Assembly (NCBI RefSeq): GCF_034651555.1
Contig: NZ_JAYEEQ010000008.1
Location: 97,610 to 161,609, forward strand
Reading direction: 5' to 3'
Source: Aurantibrevibacter litoralis
GTDB lineage: Bacteria > Bacteroidota > Bacteroidia > Flavobacteriales > Flavobacteriaceae
Length of the DNA: 64,000 nt
A program made the position numbers and the translations under genes. Shown in pieces: positions 27,741 to 36,433 of the stretch (within the stretch, counting starts at the first letter, position 1; each line of letters opens with the position of its first letter). The notes beneath the pieces were generated by a model. The model saw only the letters and a program-made list of their open reading frames with translations, was not told the origin of the DNA and did no database searches.

Positions 27741-28886
27741 TTAGTCTTTTAGTGCCATAATGCTATCATATGCCATTTTGGGTCTATAGGACCTATCAAA
27801 AAGTAAGGGATAATTGGTTCTGCCGCGAATAGGCCAACCGTTGAGCCAAGAACTACCATCGTGAATACCCCAAAAGGTAACCCGGTCTATTTTATCCCTA
27901 TGCTTTAAAAAAAGTTGAAAAATATCCTGATAGCGTTTTGCAAGCTGTACCTGTACAGAATCTGGCAGTTGATCCGGATAAGGATTCATAAACGGGCTTC
28001 CTTCAAAATTTTGACTAATCTCGGCGCCTTGCAGGTCCCACGGATTTGGTAGCACGGTAATGTCTAATTCTGTAACCAACACTTTAACCCCAAGATCATG
28101 ATAAGCCAGAATACTGTTTTCTATTTCCGTTAAGGTTGGTTCTTTAAGATTCCAATGTCCCTGCATACCCACTGCATCTATCTTTATGTTTTTAGATTGT
28201 AATTGTTTCACCAATTTCACTACTCCGGCACGCTTTTCAGGGTTACAAAGATTGTAGTCATTATAAATCAATTGTGCCATAGGATCTATCTGAGATGTCC
28301 ATTTAAAAGCATTTTCCAAATAGCTCTCGCCCAACACTTCCAAAAAAATTGTTTGGCGAAGTGTACCATCTTCATTTAAGGCCTCGTTGACCACATCCCA
28401 TGCATCTATTTTTCCTTTATAACGCGATACAATGGTAGTAATATGGTCTTTAAGGTGGTTGGCCAATGAAGTACTGTCTTTTAGTTGATTCACATAATCG
28501 GCAAGTTGACTATGCCACACCAAGGTGTGCCCCAGAATATGCATATTATTTTTTAGACCTAAATCTACATAAGCATCTGCGGTTTCAAAGTTAAAACGAT
28601 CTTCCTCCGGATGAATAAGCATCCATTTCATGTCATTTTCGGGACTTATTGCACTAAATTCCCTTTTAAGTGTTTCCACTGCCAATGTGTCCTCTTTACG
28701 AATAACCCTGGCACTTAGTGCTGCTCCAATATAAAAATCTTCCGAAAATGCTGTGCTGAGTGTAGATTTTTTTTGTGTAATCGGTAAAATCTTTTGGTTT
28801 CCATCCTTACAAGAAATACTGCCAATACCAAATAAAATGAAGCACAATAGTACAAGGAAATAAGAACTTAATGATAATCGTTTCAT
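27741..28886 (-). CDS. Glycoside hydrolase family 10 endo-1,4-beta-xylanase, lipoprotein
   Basis: 381 residues; lipobox Cys26 (FGIGSISCKDG) indicates an outer-membrane or surface lipoprotein. The GH10 barrel is complete: SPENDMKWMLIHPEEDRFNF, HTLVWHSQ, acid/base Glu168 in WDVVNEALNED and nucleophile Glu273 in VLVTELDIT, with a final TFWGIHDGSSWLNGWP segment. It hydrolyses internal beta-1,4 bonds in xylan. It is the first gene of the xylanase-GPH symporter-GH43 operon, so the promoter lies in 28887-29328. Confidence 0.95.
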   Translation of the reverse strand: MKRLSLSSYFLVLLCFILFGIGSISCKDGNQKILPITQKKSTLSTAFSEDFYIGAALSARVIRKEDTLAVETLKREFSAISPENDMKWMLIHPEEDRFNFETADAYVDLGLKNNMHILGHTLVWHSQLADYVNQLKDSTSLANHLKDHITTIVSRYKGKIDAWDVVNEALNEDGTLRQTIFLEVLGESYLENAFKWTSQIDPMAQLIYNDYNLCNPEKRAGVVKLVKQLQSKNIKIDAVGMQGHWNLKEPTLTEIENSILAYHDLGVKVLVTELDITVLPNPWDLQGAEISQNFEGSPFMNPYPDQLPDSVQVQLAKRYQDIFQLFLKHRDKIDRVTFWGIHDGSSWLNGWPIRGRTNYPLLFDRSYRPKMAYDSIMALKD

Positions 28887-29328
28887 CTGTTTATATTTAT
28901 TTTTTTAGTCGGTCAAACTTCGACTGCGCTCAGTTCAGGAATGTTGCTCGCCAATAGTCATTCTCCTGTGTATTACCCTTTTTTAACATGGCTCGTTTCA
29001 AGAAATTCTATTTCTTATTAATCAAGATATAGCTGCTGTTTTTTTGAGGTCAAGGCTCATCCTGACATAGATAAAATGATTGTGTATAATCAAAAATACT
29101 GCGTATTTAAAATGAATAAAATTCGCTTAAATACCTTTGACTGAATGTTACTATTGAAGCTATCCGTGTAACAATTGTAGCATCTATCGTAAAAAACAAG
29201 GTTTTTTTACCAATTTGACAAAATATGCTCTTATTCCAAGTAAAAATAATACATGCTAAAAAATATGCTTGGTCTGAATGCTTAGGAAAGCATAAATAAA
29301 AAACATCCCAAAACCGTATCTTGTTGTA
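28887..29328. promoter_or_regulatory. Xylanase operon upstream region with repeats, no gene
   Basis: 442 bases without an ORF. It holds a 34-base dispersed repeat at 28911-28944 close to the xylanase start. At 29221-29229 and 29261-29269 there is a direct repeat of AAATATGCT 40 bases apart, with inverted CCAAG/CTTGG between, and a small hairpin (ATGCTT/AAGCAT) near 29279-29296. These may be binding sites for the adjacent HTCS regulator, whose stop codon is at 29329. The function is inferred. Confidence 0.4.
28911..28944 (+). repeat. Dispersed 34-bp repeat, copy A
   Basis: The segment contains TTCGACTGCGCTCAGTTC. Its reverse complement matches 28 of 34 bases of the sequence at 39717-39750. 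It sits 25 bases upstream of the GH10 xylanase start. It resembles short interspersed repeats found between genes in many flavobacterial genomes. Confidence 0.6.
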
Positions 29329-32300
29329 CTATATCCGTTTTAATTCTGTAGGAAGTATTCCGAAGTGATTTTTAAAACATTTCGTAAAATAGGACGGCGA
29401 AGAAAACCCAACCTGATAGCACACTTCGCTAATGGAAACATCACCGCTTTCAATAAAATCTTTTGCCTTTTCAAGGCGGACAGTCCTCAGAAATTCATTG
29501 GCCGTTTGTCCGGTAAGCGACTTTATTTTACGATACAATTGGCTTCTACTTAAATGCAAATCGCCCGCCAATTGTTCTACATTGAGATCTTCATCTGCTA
29601 TATTTTTATGAATATAATCGAGCACCTTTGTAATAAAATCTTTGTCCAACATCGATGTGTTGTCCGGAATTTTGGTGTTTTTAACATCCTTAAGATACTT
29701 TTTAATTAGTGCCTGACGGCTCACCATCATTTGATTTAATTGCGCTCGAAGCACTTTCATATCAAAAGGTTTGCTCATATATACATCGGCTCCGGAGTCT
29801 ATCCCCTTAACCCAGTCTTCGTTCATAGATTTTGCCGTTAACATTAAAATGGGGATGTGACTTGTTTTTAATTCTTGCCTTATTTGAATACAAAACTCAA
29901 AACCGTCCATTTCCGGCATTATAACATCTGTAATTATGACATCGGGGATTTTATGCCGCGCAATCGCCAGACCATCTAAACCGTGAGAAGCTTGGAGTAC
30001 ATTGTATTCTTGTTCTAATTCATGCTTTATATAGGCTCGTAATTCGGTATTGTCCTCTATGAGCAGTAACGTTTTCTTGAGCCCTTTAGTCATCGGCAAA
30101 AATGCATCGTCTTGATAATCATTATTATATGTGATGCTATTTTTACTTGTTTGCCCTGTGTTTATGGAAATTGAAAACAGTTCATTCGGCTTAAAATGAG
30201 AATTCCCTAAAGGCAGAAAAATCCGAAATCTTGTACCAACACCCTCTTCACTTTCTACAGTGATAGTACCTTTTATTAAGTCTGTAAAACTCTTTACTAC
30301 TTCCAGACCAATACCTGTACCTCCGATATATTGACTATTCATGTGTTTTACCTGATAAAACCGTTGAAAAACACGATTTACTTCCTCTTTGTTGATGCCG
30401 GTACCTGTATCTTCTATATAAATTTCCACAGCAGGCAAGGGTTCGTTTTCAGATATCAAAGGAAATATCACTTTATTCGCAGGCAAAAAGATACCTACCG
30501 TAATGGTGCCATTCTCCGGTGTTATCTTAAACGCATTCGACAGGATATTAAAAATAATTTTCTCCAATTTTCCGGGATCACTCCAAATAGAAACGGGCAT
30601 ATCATCCGTTTCTATGGAAAGTATGATATTCTTTAAGGATGCCTCTTCGTCAAAATGGCTAATGACCTCTGACACAAAATCATTTACATGAATTTGAGAC
30701 ACATTTACCGCCATTTTACGCAGCTGTAACTTTCTAAAATCCATTAATTCATCAATTAACCGTTTTAATCTACTCGCATTTTTATGGATTATTTTATGTT
30801 TTTCCGTAACTACGGATGGCAATTGCAGTGCAGTTTGCTGTAATAAATCTTCCAGGGGATTAAGTATGAGTGTTAAGGGCGTTCTAAATTCGTGCGAAAT
30901 ATTGGTGAAGAATTGTATCTTTTTTTCGTGTAATTCTTCTTCTTGTATTCTTCTATCTCGCTCAAATTTGGCGAGTCGTTTTTCTCGGAGCGTTGTATCG
31001 GCAAATTTGACTACAGTATACAGTATAATACCAAATAATAACAGGTAGGATAACCATGCCGTTTTGGTATTCCACCACGGAGCTAATACTGTTATTTTTA
31101 GTTGTGTTGGTGTATCATTCCACAAACCGTCGTTGTTAGTAGCCTTCACTTTAAAATTATAAACGCCGGGCGCAAGGTTGGTATACGTAGCACTTCTTCT
31201 ATTGCCCACATAATTCCAACCTTCATCAAAACCCTCCAAAAAATATGCATATTGATTCTTTTCAGGTCGCGTAAAATTAATTCCCACAAAATCTATGGTA
31301 AACACAGATTGGCGATGGTTAAGCGTAATTTCCTTCGTCTCGGATATCGCCTTTTCCAAAGGTGATTTTTCGGAATTTGGAGAAACTGAGGCATTAAAGA
31401 GCTTAAAATCGGTGAAGGATACCGTTACTAAATTGCGATTGACCGGAATATTCTCCAAATCCACAATAGTAATGCCGTTATAACTTCCAAAATACAGAAT
31501 CCCGTCTGCATCGCTAAAGACCGAATTAAAGTTGAAATCGTTAGCTAACAACCCGTCATTGGTATCATAATGTACAAAGGCTTCAGTATTTACATCCAAA
31601 TAGGACAACCCCTTATTACCGCCTAACCAGATATTTCCCTTGGTATCTTCAACTATAGAAGCTACCGTTTCGTGTTTTAGGCCGTTCATCCCATTGTACC
31701 AAACAAAAGTATCTTCTTCCGGAATATATTTAAAAAGTCCGTCCCCATCTGTACCAACCCATATATTCTTGTTTTTATCTTCGAATATGGACACGATCAC
31801 ATCTACAACTATCCTTACCTCCTTATTCTGGTACATCTTTTCTTTCATGGAACTAAGCGTATAATCGCCGTTAGCTTGCGGTTGCGCTCTAAAGAGTCCA
31901 TCTGAAGTCCCCAACCATATGGATTGGTCGCTGCCCACAAAGACTTTCCGGACATACCTCTGATCGAGGGTAGATTTTCTAAAAAACTGATTGTTTTTTT
32001 GAGTGAACTTTTTTGTTTTTGTATCGTAAGCGTGTAAACCTTCCAAAAAAGTTCCTATCCATATAACTCCGTTATTATCCTCAGCAAAACTCATAATCCG
32101 ATTAGATAATAAGCCACCGGCGGTATTGCTCATATTGTATTGAACAAAAGAAGTTTGCCCTTTGGGTAAATAAAATATACCTGACTTCCAAGTTCCTACC
32201 CATAGGTTATCGGCACTATCCATGAAAAGCGACAATACATCCAAGCTGTTTAATCCTTTCGCAATAGGATTCTCCGGATCGGATAAATGAGTGATTTCAT

Positions 32301-33537
32301 TACGCTCTAAATCGTAAACATCGATCCCTCCACCATCCAATCCAATCCACAGCCGATTTTTTTTATCCTTTATAATGGCGGTAACGGAAGAGGATTGCAG
32401 CGAGTTAGGTTCATTAGGTATGCTCTCCAAATCCTTAAACTTATCAAAAAATTTGTCAGATACCGCCACCCCTTTATTATAGGTTCCCATCCAAATACGT
32501 TCCTGATGATCTACAAAAACCGACCAAATGGAATTGGACTTTATGCTCCGAGAATCGTCCTTGTTGTGGCGATAATTCTCCATGATACTGCCGTCCTTAT
32601 CCAAAACAAAGAGTCCATCATTTTCTGTGCCTACCAAAATATGCCCCTCAGGAGATTGTGTCAGCGCCAATATTCTCTTGTCGGTAATCCTTAAATGATT
32701 AGATTTTAAAGAGTTAAAAGGACTAATACTAAGCTTAATAATACCAAGTCCAAAAGTTCCCAGCCACAAAGATCCATCATCATCTACCAACATGCTTTCA
32801 ATTATATGTGCTTGCTGAAATACGGAATCTTCCTTTTCATTGGGGTAAATCACCGGCTTTAGCACCGTATCCTGATACTCAAAAAGACCGATATTAGTCC
32901 CTGCAAAAACCGTCCCTTTGCCATTTTTAACCAAACTATTTATCTGTTGTTCAAAAATTGGATATTCGGTTTTTAATGGAATTTGTATCGCCTTTAGCGT
33001 TTCGGGGTTTAACGCATAAGCGCCATTATAATGTGTTCCTAAAATTAACGCTCCGTTCTGATCCTCAACAATAGCCCGTATGGGCAATTTATGCGTAGTT
33101 GCTACGTAGGGGTCGATCATTACTTCTTCAAAAATGTCTAAATCCCGATTATAGCGGTTTAGTCCGGCCTCCGTGCCTACCCATAAACGGTTTGCCGAAT
33201 CCTCATAAACCACATAAACGATAGAACTATTTAAGGAGTAAGGTTGATTATAATCTTGCTTATACGTGGTAAAATTTACCCCATCAAACTTAATAAGTCC
33301 ACCACCTACTGTAGCCATCCAAAGAAACCCTTGATAATCCTGTGTTATTTTATTTACACCACGTAGCGTAGCGTTCTGTTCTATAGGTACAAATACATAA
33401 TTATCTTCTACAAGCTGAGCTGATACTGACGCAATGCAGAAAAAAACTAACAGGCACGACCTTTTAAGAACTCTCGGTAGTTGAAGAAAATTCCTTTGGC
33501 TACGTATTAAGGTTCTACAAACGACATCTAGCGTCAT
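29329..33537 (-). CDS. Hybrid two-component system regulator (HTCS)
   Basis: 1402 residues, a one-protein sensor-regulator typical of Bacteroidetes glycan loci. Order: signal peptide (to about 40), 12-14 beta-propeller repeats of the Reg_prop kind (such as WMATVGGGLIKFDG, LWVGTEAGLNRYN, IWLGTSDGLFRAQ) to about 690, Y_Y_Y domain (FLEGFDEGWNYVGNRRSATY), one transmembrane helix near 830, HisKA with ISHEFRTPL (His near 882), HATPase (EDTGTGINKEEV, IGGTGIGLEVVK), receiver domain (TDVIMPEMDGFEF, Asp near 1200) and C-terminal AraC-type HTH (VCYQVGFSSPSYFTKCFKNH). It should sense xylan oligosaccharides in the periplasm and activate the susCD and GH10 operons. Confidence 0.95.
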   Translation of the reverse strand: MTLDVVCRTLIRSQRNFLQLPRVLKRSCLLVFFCIASVSAQLVEDNYVFVPIEQNATLRGVNKITQDYQGFLWMATVGGGLIKFDGVNFTTYKQDYNQPYSLNSSIVYVVYEDSANRLWVGTEAGLNRYNRDLDIFEEVMIDPYVATTHKLPIRAIVEDQNGALILGTHYNGAYALNPETLKAIQIPLKTEYPIFEQQINSLVKNGKGTVFAGTNIGLFEYQDTVLKPVIYPNEKEDSVFQQAHIIESMLVDDDGSLWLGTFGLGIIKLSISPFNSLKSNHLRITDKRILALTQSPEGHILVGTENDGLFVLDKDGSIMENYRHNKDDSRSIKSNSIWSVFVDHQERIWMGTYNKGVAVSDKFFDKFKDLESIPNEPNSLQSSSVTAIIKDKKNRLWIGLDGGGIDVYDLERNEITHLSDPENPIAKGLNSLDVLSLFMDSADNLWVGTWKSGIFYLPKGQTSFVQYNMSNTAGGLLSNRIMSFAEDNNGVIWIGTFLEGLHAYDTKTKKFTQKNNQFFRKSTLDQRYVRKVFVGSDQSIWLGTSDGLFRAQPQANGDYTLSSMKEKMYQNKEVRIVVDVIVSIFEDKNKNIWVGTDGDGLFKYIPEEDTFVWYNGMNGLKHETVASIVEDTKGNIWLGGNKGLSYLDVNTEAFVHYDTNDGLLANDFNFNSVFSDADGILYFGSYNGITIVDLENIPVNRNLVTVSFTDFKLFNASVSPNSEKSPLEKAISETKEITLNHRQSVFTIDFVGINFTRPEKNQYAYFLEGFDEGWNYVGNRRSATYTNLAPGVYNFKVKATNNDGLWNDTPTQLKITVLAPWWNTKTAWLSYLLLFGIILYTVVKFADTTLREKRLAKFERDRRIQEEELHEKKIQFFTNISHEFRTPLTLILNPLEDLLQQTALQLPSVVTEKHKIIHKNASRLKRLIDELMDFRKLQLRKMAVNVSQIHVNDFVSEVISHFDEEASLKNIILSIETDDMPVSIWSDPGKLEKIIFNILSNAFKITPENGTITVGIFLPANKVIFPLISENEPLPAVEIYIEDTGTGINKEEVNRVFQRFYQVKHMNSQYIGGTGIGLEVVKSFTDLIKGTITVESEEGVGTRFRIFLPLGNSHFKPNELFSISINTGQTSKNSITYNNDYQDDAFLPMTKGLKKTLLLIEDNTELRAYIKHELEQEYNVLQASHGLDGLAIARHKIPDVIITDVIMPEMDGFEFCIQIRQELKTSHIPILMLTAKSMNEDWVKGIDSGADVYMSKPFDMKVLRAQLNQMMVSRQALIKKYLKDVKNTKIPDNTSMLDKDFITKVLDYIHKNIADEDLNVEQLAGDLHLSRSQLYRKIKSLTGQTANEFLRTVRLEKAKDFIESGDVSISEVCYQVGFSSPSYFTKCFKNHFGILPTELKRI

Positions 33538-33849
33538 TTTTTTATTTTTACTTTTATAAAATTCATGGCTTCTAAAATAAGAAAATAGGTGAATTTTTGA
33601 AAGAATACCATGGAAGGTACGCCTATTTTACGTTAAAAACACAATGATGCTTCAAAAGTAGCAGCATGTGGCACATTTGTAGCAACAATGCCTTTTTTCT
33701 GTACAAGTCGGTACCTACACTATCGTAAACTAAGCCAATGGCGATGTTTTATCTTTACATTCTAAAATAAATCGATGACTTACAGAGTGTATTCTTAAGA
33801 CAAAGGTTTTTATTCTTCGGAAAAATACTAAATTTGCAACCTTAAAATT
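33538..33849. promoter_or_regulatory. Intergenic region between HTCS gene and tRNA-Leu, no gene
   Basis: 312 bases, A+T-rich, no convincing ORF. It should carry the HTCS promoter on the minus strand and the tRNA promoter on the plus strand. Only the latter has a recognisable -7 box (33829-33836). Confidence 0.45.
33829..33836 (+). promoter_or_regulatory. -7 box (TAAATTTG) of tRNA-Leu promoter
   Basis: TAAATTTG fits TAnnTTTG exactly and lies 13 bases before the mature tRNA 5' end. The -33 region is T-rich (33807-33810) rather than TTG. Confidence 0.5.
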
Positions 33850-33933
33850 GCCCACGTGGAGAAATTGGTAGACTTGCCATCTTGAGGGGGTGGTGTTCGT
33901 AAGGACGTGCTGGTTCGAATCCAGTCGTGGGCA
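33850..33933 (+). tRNA. tRNA-Leu (anticodon GAG)
   Basis: 84 bases. Acceptor arms GCCCACG and CGTGGGC pair over 7 bp with discriminator A. The anticodon stem CCATC/GGTGG encloses the loop TTGAGGG, giving anticodon GAG. A long variable arm (stem GTTC/GGAC) marks the class II tRNA-Leu type, and the T arm has GGTTCGAAT. The CCA end is not encoded. An intrinsic terminator follows directly. Confidence 0.95.
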
Positions 33934-33934
33934 C

Positions 33935-33966
33935 AAAAAAACCGCTTTAATAGCGGTTTTTTATTT
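33935..33966. terminator. Bidirectional intrinsic terminator after tRNA-Leu
   Basis: A-run, ACCGCT-TTAAT-AGCGGT hairpin, then T-run. It lies between the tRNA and the convergent DUF1080 gene (stop at 33978), so it can end both transcripts. Confidence 0.8.
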
Positions 33967-33977
33967 TACCCTTCTTT

Positions 33978-34694
33978 CTATAGTCGCCGCACCGCCACAT
34001 TCCGAAACCAAACACCGGCTCCGTGATCTTGCAAGGCCAAATGACCCGTATTGGTAAGTCCATAATCCGGATAGTCATTCCATTTGCCACTGTTGCGACG
34101 CGTTTTCCAATCGGCACTAAACTTGTTAAATTCCAGTATTTTTTCTCCATTTAACCAATGTTCTGTTTTACCTCGATTAAAAATAATGACCGAAGTATTC
34201 CATTCGCCCACCGGTTTTAGCACTTTTTTGGTATTGGCAATATGCATGGCGTAGTTAGCCCCTGTCATTTGCCATTCTTCAATAGGTTCCGGAAATCCGA
34301 TATCATCTAACAACTGATACTCAGGTCCGGTCTGATAAGGGGAATGGTATTTTTCGTCCTCTACCACATGGTAAAATACGCCACTATTGCCCGCTTTACT
34401 TATTTTCCATTCCCATTTTAATTCAAAATTAGCATACTGTTCTGTACTTATGATGTCTCCGCCTTCATCTCCGGCCTTTCCAAAACATTCGATCTCGTTC
34501 TCTTTAATGACCCAATTATCCGGTAGCCCGCTTTGATTGTACCCACGCCAATGAGAAGCATCCATCAAAGAAATCCACTCTTTGTGGTCTACCACTTCTT
34601 CCGCCAAACCGGAATTATGTAGTTCCGCCTTCTTTTCTTGTTTGCAGGATCCTATAAAAAATCCAACAAAGAGCACTATGCTATATCGGTTCAT
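33978..34694 (-). CDS. DUF1080 (3-keto-disaccharide hydrolase-like) lipoprotein
   Basis: 238 residues; lipobox Cys18 (FVGFFIGSCKQE). The concanavalin-like DUF1080 fold is supported by EWISLMDASHWRGYNQSG, NFELKWEWKISKAGNSGVFY, YQTGPEYQLLDD, and ALQDHGAGVWFRNVAVRRL at the end. Members of this family in Bacteroidetes have been shown to cleave 3-keto-disaccharides. The next gene upstream encodes a Gfo/Idh/MocA oxidoreductase, a family that can make 3-keto sugars, which supports the assignment. A 211-base gap containing a short repeat separates the two, so they may be separate units. Confidence 0.88.
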   Translation of the reverse strand: MNRYSIVLFVGFFIGSCKQEKKAELHNSGLAEEVVDHKEWISLMDASHWRGYNQSGLPDNWVIKENEIECFGKAGDEGGDIISTEQYANFELKWEWKISKAGNSGVFYHVVEDEKYHSPYQTGPEYQLLDDIGFPEPIEEWQMTGANYAMHIANTKKVLKPVGEWNTSVIIFNRGKTEHWLNGEKILEFNKFSADWKTRRNSGKWNDYPDYGLTNTGHLALQDHGAGVWFRNVAVRRL

Positions 34695-34762
34695 CTCTAT
34701 AAATAATTCATTATTAAATTTTTATATCTATGGATAAAGTCTCCTATTTTCAATGTCTACCC

Positions 34763-34783
34763 GCCTGCATCCTTCGGGCAGGT
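34763..34783. repeat. Short REP-like hairpin repeat
   Basis: CCTGCATCCTTCGGGCAGG forms a 5-bp stem (CCTGC/GCAGG) with a loop. This type of short G+C-rich palindrome in A+T-rich intergenic DNA resembles repeats seen in flavobacterial genomes. Only one copy is visible here. Confidence 0.4.
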
Positions 34784-34905
34784 CAGGACTTTCAGTTGTA
34801 CTTACTCCATTGATACTTGGGTTTCTAGTCTCAAAAAAAATCCTAAGCCATTGCGCTATATTAAACTTTTTCCTTTGAAACAGACTATGCGACTTTACTG
34901 CCTAA

Positions 34906-36261
34906 TTAGATCAGTTTCATACTTACCGGATCCCATTTAATAGCCTTGTCCTGATAATAGCTATCATTACAAGCCAGTGCAGGTGCGGCAGCCCTATACC
35001 CAAATATGGCATCCTCCACTACGGCATCTCCTCCTCTTATAGCATTAAACCAATTGCCAAAATGATCGTAATGGGCTCCCTTGTATCCCTCTTCGGCCAT
35101 ATAAATAATTTCGTCTTGAATCTTCATTTGTTTCCGAGAGCCACTGCCTTTTAATTGAGCCGACTGCGCTTTTAGAAATGGATCGTCATCGTACTGCTCA
35201 TTATTCCGTTGTAAGGTAATTTTGTCCCACTCCACATTCATAGATCCCTCGCTTCCTACAATGCGCAAATAGGTAGTACCGGATGTACCATCCACAAAAT
35301 TACAGCGCAACGAAAGGTTAAATGCCGGATGCTGTGCTGTGTCTGGATAATCAAAAACACCTAGAAGCACATCAGGCACTTCCCGGCCGTCATTCCAATA
35401 ACGCAAACCGCCGGAAGAGTAAATCTTATTAGGGCCATACGAGTTGGTGATAAAATGTAAACTGGAAAAAAGATGTACAAAAAGGTCTCCGGACATCCCA
35501 GTACCGTAATCCGTATAATTTCGCCACCTAAAAAAACGGGTAGCATCAAACGGCATCTTCTTGGTATTGCTTAAAAAAGTATCCCAAGCTACTGTTTTTG
35601 GCGACGCATCGGACGGAATAGCGTATTGCCATGCACCGGTTGGACTCCTTCTGGCCCAAAATCCTTCTGCATAATTTATTTTTCCAATGGCTCCTTCTGC
35701 CAATAATTCTCTAGCCTTTTCGTTCCCGAGAGAAGAGAGCCCTTGGCTACCTACCTGAAAAACCTTCCCTGACTCTTTCTGAGCTTTTATAACATCATGG
35801 CCTTCATCTAACGAATGTACCATGGGTTTTTCGCAATATACATGCTTACCGGCTCGTAAGGCATCTACGGAAATCTGCTTGTGCCAATGATCCGGTGTTC
35901 CTATAATAACGGCATCTACATCTTTCCGAGCTAAAATTTCCTTGTAGTCTTTGGTCGTAAAAATTTCGTTCCCCCATTGTTTTTTAGCTTTTTCTAAACG
36001 ACCGGTATACAGATCGCATACCGCCACCAATTTTACACCCGGATGCTTCAATGCAGTATAGGTATCTTCACTTCCCATGCCTCCAGCACCAATAAGCGCA
36101 ATTTGTATATTGTCGTTTGCGCCATAAGGCTTTCGAGCTAAAAGAGTTTGTTGTGGATGGGTCTTAGAATGCAAAAGCGTTGGCGCACTTGCCAATGCCA
36201 TGGCACCCATTCCTAATTTAGTGATAAACTGTTTTCTGGTTTGTTTGTTGTTTTTAATCAT
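34906..36261 (-). CDS. Gfo/Idh/MocA family oxidoreductase with Tat-like signal
   Basis: 451 residues. The N-terminal TRKQFITKLGMGAMALASAP resembles a twin-arginine signal with the RK variant. The Rossmann domain starts at QIALIGAGGMGS, followed by DAVIIGTPDHWHK and AGKHVYCEKPMVHSLDEG, the conserved EKP motif with Lys. The second domain includes FFRWRNYTDYGTGMSGDLFVH, typical of the Bacteroidetes and Planctomycetes exported group. NAD(P)-dependent oxidation of a sugar is expected. The neighbouring DUF1080 gene suggests a keto-sugar pathway. A divergent 172-base region separates it from the MerR gene. Confidence 0.9.
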   Translation of the reverse strand: MIKNNKQTRKQFITKLGMGAMALASAPTLLHSKTHPQQTLLARKPYGANDNIQIALIGAGGMGSEDTYTALKHPGVKLVAVCDLYTGRLEKAKKQWGNEIFTTKDYKEILARKDVDAVIIGTPDHWHKQISVDALRAGKHVYCEKPMVHSLDEGHDVIKAQKESGKVFQVGSQGLSSLGNEKARELLAEGAIGKINYAEGFWARRSPTGAWQYAIPSDASPKTVAWDTFLSNTKKMPFDATRFFRWRNYTDYGTGMSGDLFVHLFSSLHFITNSYGPNKIYSSGGLRYWNDGREVPDVLLGVFDYPDTAQHPAFNLSLRCNFVDGTSGTTYLRIVGSEGSMNVEWDKITLQRNNEQYDDDPFLKAQSAQLKGSGSRKQMKIQDEIIYMAEEGYKGAHYDHFGNWFNAIRGGDAVVEDAIFGYRAAAPALACNDSYYQDKAIKWDPVSMKLI

Positions 36262-36404
36262 AACGTAGTTCCTAATTTGTTCCTAAATATATCAAATTAC
36301 CCCTTTAAAATTAAAAAAAATCGTTTCAAAGCGTAAAGAATATAAAATTGAACTTTTTAACAGTAAATTTATCGCTCATAGATAGGTTTATCGTGATTAA
36401 TTTG

Positions 36405-36412
36405 TAATTTTG
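36405..36412 (+). promoter_or_regulatory. -7 box (TAATTTTG) of the carotenoid operon
   Basis: TAATTTTG fits TAnnTTTG exactly, 21 bases before the regulator ATG. It is the obvious candidate promoter for the merR-crtI-crtB-crtZ operon. The -33 region (36387-36390, TTTA) is only loosely matched. Confidence 0.45.
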
Positions 36413-36433
36413 TTTAATCTTTTGCGGCAATAA

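Noticed and set aside
34763..34783. Hairpin as a terminator for the Gfo/Idh/MocA gene
   Set aside because: No T-run on the minus strand after the stem; better explained as a REP-like repeat.
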